Positions 59,101 to 64,000 of a DNA stretch of 64,000 bases are shown here, piece after piece. The DNA is from Archilochus colubris (Eukaryota; Chordata; Aves; Apodiformes; Trochilidae). A program made the translations under genes and the position numbers. Position 1 is the first letter of the stretch, and each line of letters begins with the position of its first letter. The stretch is from positions 28,939,121-29,003,120 of the forward strand of contig CM041085.1 in assembly GCA_023079485.1 (NCBI GenBank). The letters are read 5' to 3'. The notes below the pieces were generated by a model, which was not told where the DNA came from, did not search any database, and was given only the letters and a program-made list of their open reading frames with translations.

Positions 59101-62100
59101 CAGGAGGTCTGCTGCTTTAACCACATCTTCATGTTGGAACTCTAGCCTCCTTTTGTCTGCTTGCTGACCATACTAATAAACCTAAATGCCCTGCAACACT
59201 GCTGCTGTCATCTTTCTGTATACTGCCAAAATACATTGGGTATAACACAGTAAGATGCGTATGCAATTTATTTGCTTCTGGTGAGGTATTTAGTTTCTGG
59301 ACTGGACATCACAACCAGCAAAACACAATCTCTGAAAATGCAGTCCCATACAGTGGAAGCAGAATAACTTGACAAGTACTGAGATTTTTAGATTAAGATG
59401 ATAGTAACAATAAATTTAAAGGTGCTATTCCTCTTTGCCTTGTTAGAGATTTGATTCTGTGCTCCCACTCAAGACAAAAAAACCTTTGGTTTTAAGCCCT
59501 CATAGAAATTAAGTTTGAAATTTTTCAGCTTTCTCCATTTGGTAGCTAGGTTTGGGAAGGAACATTTTTATCTGTCTCCAGTCTTCCAAGGCTACTGGTT
59601 ATTTGGTGAAGAGCATTTGAGCTAATGGAGCTCACTTGAATTCCCCCTAGGAGTTAGATTCTTTCCTGGATAAAGACTGCAGGATCAGTTATCAGCTGTT
59701 TCTCTGGATAAACTGAATACCCATTGAGCTTTTTAGCTTTTCCTTTGTGAAACCCATGGCTTTTAGAAAGGTCTGGTCATTTTTATTGTGGTAATACTCC
59801 TAAATGCCCAGGCACAGCTGAGAGTGGTGCTAATATACACCATATGTTACCTACAGAATTACTGTGGCAGAAGCATGGGGTCCCTTCCCTGAGCACTTCA
59901 TGCTGTTGGGGTTTTCAAGATGATTCGTTGCAGAGTTCTGCTTGCTGGATTTTTTTTCTGAAATTATCTTTTTTCCAAATGTTAATTTTCACAGTGGAAC
60001 ATCAGTTACAAATGTATATGTTATTAGGGCATTTTATCTTATTTAAGAGGACTTCTTAGCACCTCCTTTGGCAGTTTTATTAACCAAAAGTATTCATTTC
60101 CTGCTTCGGAAGGGAGAAAGCTGTGCAGTTTGGTTCTAGCTGTAGCAAACTGATAAAAAACTTATATAGAACTTAATGGAAAACCCCTGCAGATTTAAAA
60201 GCAAAATGCCATCTCCACCACACAACCCTCTGGGATGATTCAAAGCCAGATGAGAATAGGCTAGCATAATTCTACATCTCTGTATTTTAGGAGCACTTTC
60301 TTAAAAGCTGAATATTGCCTTCGTTGTGAGACTTTTATTAGTGTTGAGTCAATGAAACCCATTATAATACTTTTGGATTTAACACTTCCCAGATCAAGAT
60401 TGCAGGAAAGTGTGATGGGAGGTGAAGGGAAGTGAGGAATCTGCTGCAATGATGATTCCTCTGTAGTATCACACATAAGGGCAATCTTGCACAAAGCATT
60501 TCCTGAGTAGAAAACTTAGCTCCTGAACTCTATTCCACTCCTACAGGCTGGGAGGAAGAAATGGCTTTTCAACTTAAAGGGCGGGCAGTAACTGCAGAGG
60601 ATTCTCTGTCATTAGAGCAGCTTAGGTCAAGACTTCTACTCAAGCCACATCTGTATAGTAGGCAAGCCTGGATAAGATGTTCACAGTGGTCCTTTTGGGC
60701 CTTAATGATCTAGGCAAAAATCCTGCAAAGCATTTGCATAGGATACTGTCAGCAGATATGCTTTCATTTCTTAGGGCATTGTGTAACCTGTTTAAAATCC
60801 TATGCTGACTTACAAATGGTGGTGTTATTAGGCCCATCTTGTACTCTGCTGATACAATGGAAGAATAAATTAAAAAAAAAATATTCTGGTAAATAAGCTG
60901 AGAGAAGACTATAAAGTGCCTACCCTTTCAGCCAGTGCAGGAACGTCACTAACTGCTCTAAACTAACTTCAGTGAAGTGTAGAGCAAGGAAACAGATAAC
61001 ACAAAAATGTATTAATTGCTTTTGTTGCAATATAAAAGGCAAGGGATTAGTTTTCTGTTCAGCAGAGGAAGGTACTGAGTAGCCCACACACTCCACATCT
61101 CCTCTTTTGCTGTAGCTCAAGAATTCCAAGATAGTCAAAACAATTTGGCAGCATCAACAGTGTAGTTGGACAGCACATGAAGTGGCCCAGTGCTGCCCCA
61201 CGGAATAGTTTCCTGACACCCTTTTGAGACTGCTGCTTACAAGCACGTTGTATGCTGAGAACATTTTTATGGGAACATTCAGCCAAGCAAACACAGATGG
61301 CTGCAATTGCCCTGCCCCCTTCCCTTCTCCAGTGGTAATAGACACTTGTATAAAATCCTGTAATTATTGGGGGTAATACTGTATTATCAGGTCAGGCAAG
61401 TTTTCTTCACGAAGGTTCACCTGGTGAGTTCCGCGTGGTGATAGATGAGTTCTGTGTTACTTCATATTACTTGGGACTGACGCCAATCAAATCACCGCCT
61501 GACTTGTGTACCAGGTAATCAGTCACACCCAGGCTATCTAAAGCCATGCTTGCCTGGGCCAGTCTTCTGGGAAAACAGCTGGGAAGCGTGCCATAGCGAC
61601 CTTGTTCCTGCGAAACCGCAGGTAAAAGCACCCAGGAAAGTTCAGCCACGCTTTAAGTATGCGACGGTACTTCTGGTGCTTGCAGGGGGGGAAAAAAATA
61701 AAAAAAAAGACTGAAGGGCAGGAGGAGGTTTGGAAACTGAGTGGGCGCATGTGCAGAGCAGCCGCGGTCACAGCACAGTGGCTGGCTTTCAGCTGGGGCA
61801 GGGCAGGAATGTGGGATATTTCCCACAGCATCTCCTGGCTTTGGGAAGCTCTCCTCTTCCAGCGCTGCATGTGCTGTGCTGCGCTGCCTCCGAGGGCACG
61901 GTCGGATGTTTGCTTGAGAAACAGCTGCGGTGGTTCAACAAGTTACTGCTTGATCAGCTATTTTGTTCCTGCTGAGGTGCAGTAACCAAATCCGTGGGCT
62001 CTTCCAGGCTGTTGCAGCACAGAGGGTAACAGGCTTTGCTTCAAGTGTTTGCAGGTACGGACAGCTGCCAAGTCTGAGTGGTGGGAGCAGAGATAAATAG

Positions 62101-63897
62101 TTAAGGGGCAGTGACTTTTTAAGCAGAGACAGCTGCCTCCCAAACAAATGTCAGGCTGTGCCATAAAAGACACTCAACACCATTAAACATTGGGCTGTCA
62201 GCAGTAATTACAGAACATGTTCACACTGTTTAAAAAAATAGAAAACTACAGAGAGGAAGAGAAGTGACATGAAAATTCAAATGTGAAGAAATTAAATAAC
62301 TACACTTGGAAAAATAAAGTGTTGTTTATGTGACTAGAGAGTGTTGTTCCAAAAAAACCACAATTTAGGAGCAAATTTTGCCAGTGAGCCTTTCACATAG
62401 GAAGTGGGAATGATGAAAAGAAATGCTGCTTGGCTCTTTTGCTGTTTGCTCCTTTCTTTCTGAGAGTTGAAAGGCAGGCAATCTACACTGTGGTTTTGTA
62501 ATGCTGATAGTTTGGTACTTGCAAATTAATGTATAACTCACCTGTCTACTTCAGTGTACATATGAGAAATTGCATGGTGCAAATCTACTGCACTGTGGAA
62601 GCTAATCAGTCTGAAGCCCATCACTACACCTCACAGTTAATGAGGGAACACCCTTAGTAGAAGTGTCACACTGTTGGCAACATGTGGCTTTTTACCTATG
62701 GTCATTGCAAATAATGTCTCCAAGGGTTCAGTCAAAGAAAGCAAGGTAAAATGTGGGTTCTCAAGTGATTTATGCTAGGTGCTTGCTTTCATTGCTAATT
62801 CAGCTTTGATTTTCCTCATCCTGTTCATATTGCCCTGCTTGTGTGACTCTTTACAGTGATGGGAAGGTGTGATTGTAAAACCACGGGCACTTGCAGTGCA
62901 CACGGGAGGGGATGCAGTGCTGTAAATGTATGCTATTTGAGTCACTAGATTTAAAACTGCTTCTGGCTCTCCAAAGAGAGATTCCTTTTGATGCTCTAGC
63001 ATTCTGGTTCAGATAATAGTAAAAAATATTAAATAAATATGTATATGTAAATTCCAAAGATATGTGTACAATATTATGGAAGGACTTTTCATATCTTTTG
63101 GTTTACTTGCTTAAGTAGAAATACTTTAGAGATGCTTTTTGAGCCTTGAATTCTTGCATTCCTGCAAACCATTTGTGGAGCTGTTTGGGACTGCTTCTCG
63201 CCCAGCACCATGGTTTTGGCGCATCTGTCATGGGCTGCCGTGTTCCAACTGGTTTTTAACATATTCACTTGAGCTTCAAGAAGACAACATGCATTCACTT
63301 TGGCCATGCTTTGCCAAGTACCAGCACCAGGTACCCACTTTGTGTACCAAACACACCTGGAGTAGAGCAGCCGTGCATTGGCAGGACTGACAGTGCAAGC
63401 TGTTACAAATGCTTCTGGCATGAAACCCTATGCAAGTACCCGCCTATGCCTGCCAGTGCCCTGCAGCCTCCCATCCTCTCTTGCAAACAGTATTTAGATT
63501 CTCTCAGAAGGACTCTTGGCTTCCCCTATGTGGAGCAGCAAATCCTTGCTGCTGTTTGGAGCAGGATGTCTTGACTAGGAAACACAACTGAAGGCCTCAA
63601 GCAAATTGTCTAGAAAGTGGTAAATCAGTTCATTAGCCCATTTACAAAATCAATATATCACACAGGGAGCTGTACAAAACTTGGTAGCTCTGCCTATATC
63701 CCCTTTGCACCTGAGGGACTGCTGACTGAAAAAATAAGAGCTCATTCACTCCATCCTTAGCAGTATACAGTAGCCATGGACCTCACCAGGGTCGGCAGAG
63801 CAAGCCTTGCTCAGGAGGTTAGCACTTGCCAATTTTTGTGCATAGCATGTCCAGCTCCAGGAAGATTTTTCTTTAGTGGCACTGGAGGTTCATGTAG
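56163..63897. other. Long unique non-coding stretch
   Basis: About 7.7 kb without a recognisable interspersed repeat or supported exon. A 21-base tandem duplication lies at 57,676-57,717 and runs into a GA-rich patch. Around 61.4-62.1 kb the GC content is modestly raised, with possible donor-like sites (CCGCAG/GTAAAA near 61,621 and TGCAG/GTACGG near 62,056), but no matching exon architecture. Confidence 0.5.
57676..57717. repeat. 21-base tandem duplication
   Basis: AATTAGAAAGCAGGAAAGCAT is followed at a 21-base period by AATTAGAAAGCAGGAAAGG and a GA-rich tail. Confidence 0.9.
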
Positions 63898-64000
63898 AAG
63901 TCTGGAGAACAAATCTTAGAAGGAGCATCTGAAGGATGGGGTTGTTTATCCTGGAGAAAAGGAGACTGAGAGGAAACATTGCTCTCTACAAACAACCTGA
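63898..64000 (+). mobile_element. CR1 LINE, cut by the window edge
   Basis: CTGGAGAACAAATC, AGGAGCATCTGAAGGATGGGG, TTGTTTATCCTGGAGAAAAGG and AGACTGAGAGGAAACATTGC follow the end of the CR1 reverse transcriptase frame (L-R-E-L-G-L-F-x-L-E-K-R-R-L-R-G). CTCTCTACAAACAACCTGA runs to the edge. The 3' part of the element lies beyond the window. Confidence 0.9.

Noticed and set aside
1..64000. CRISPR arrays, operons, insertion sequences, toxin-antitoxin or phage modules
   Set aside because: No regularly spaced repeats, ribosome-binding-site-led frames or compact gene strings exist. Repeat content and base composition are those of a vertebrate genome.

Overview
This window reads as vertebrate nuclear DNA, almost certainly from a bird. 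Recognisable retroposons are mainly CR1 LINEs, and one ends in the 8-base ATTCTATG reiteration typical of avian CR1. There are also worn amniote MIR-type SINEs and one probable solo retroviral LTR. Most of the sequence is AT-rich and unique, with no long reading frames outside GC-rich islands. No bacterial, phage or plasmid architecture is present. A crocodilian or turtle source is less likely but not formally excluded.

No complete protein-coding gene can be supported. The window looks like a gene desert, a large intron or a distal regulatory landscape. The only promoter-like places are two CpG islands: a small dense one (about 5.30-5.48 kb) and a larger one (about 37.64-38.36 kb). The larger island is followed by a palindromic CRE and an AP-1 site. 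Short frames in both islands could be first exons but match nothing I recognise. Three short segments at 28.3, 47.1 and 55.3 kb have plausible splice sites on both sides and are offered only as exon candidates.

Layout: 0.75-1.2 kb holds a probable fossil of an L1-type LINE, a rare lineage in birds. 5.3 kb is CpG island 1. 15.5-19.2 kb holds MIR and CR1 tails and a 49-base poly(T). 21.66-22.64 kb is the longest CR1 copy, with an inactivated reverse transcriptase. 24.5 and 25.1 kb form an unexplained diverged direct-repeat pair. 32.2-32.7 kb holds a purine tract facing a 191-base uninterrupted pyrimidine tract. 35.78-36.10 kb is a probable solo LTR with a leader hairpin. 37.6-38.8 kb is CpG island 2 and its motif-rich flank. 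41.2 kb has a tight G-quadruplex motif. 41.7-51.5 kb contains most of the remaining retroposon fossils, including a CR1 tail inserted in one unit of a local tandem duplication. 56.1 kb has a pure (CAA)26 array, and the window ends inside another CR1.

I did not find a convincing new biological system. The best leads are the L1-like fossil, the 24.5/25.1 kb repeat pair, the 55.3 kb exon candidate, the two CpG islands and the nested duplication/CR1 event at 49.5 kb. All calls come from reading the sequence by eye, without database searches.
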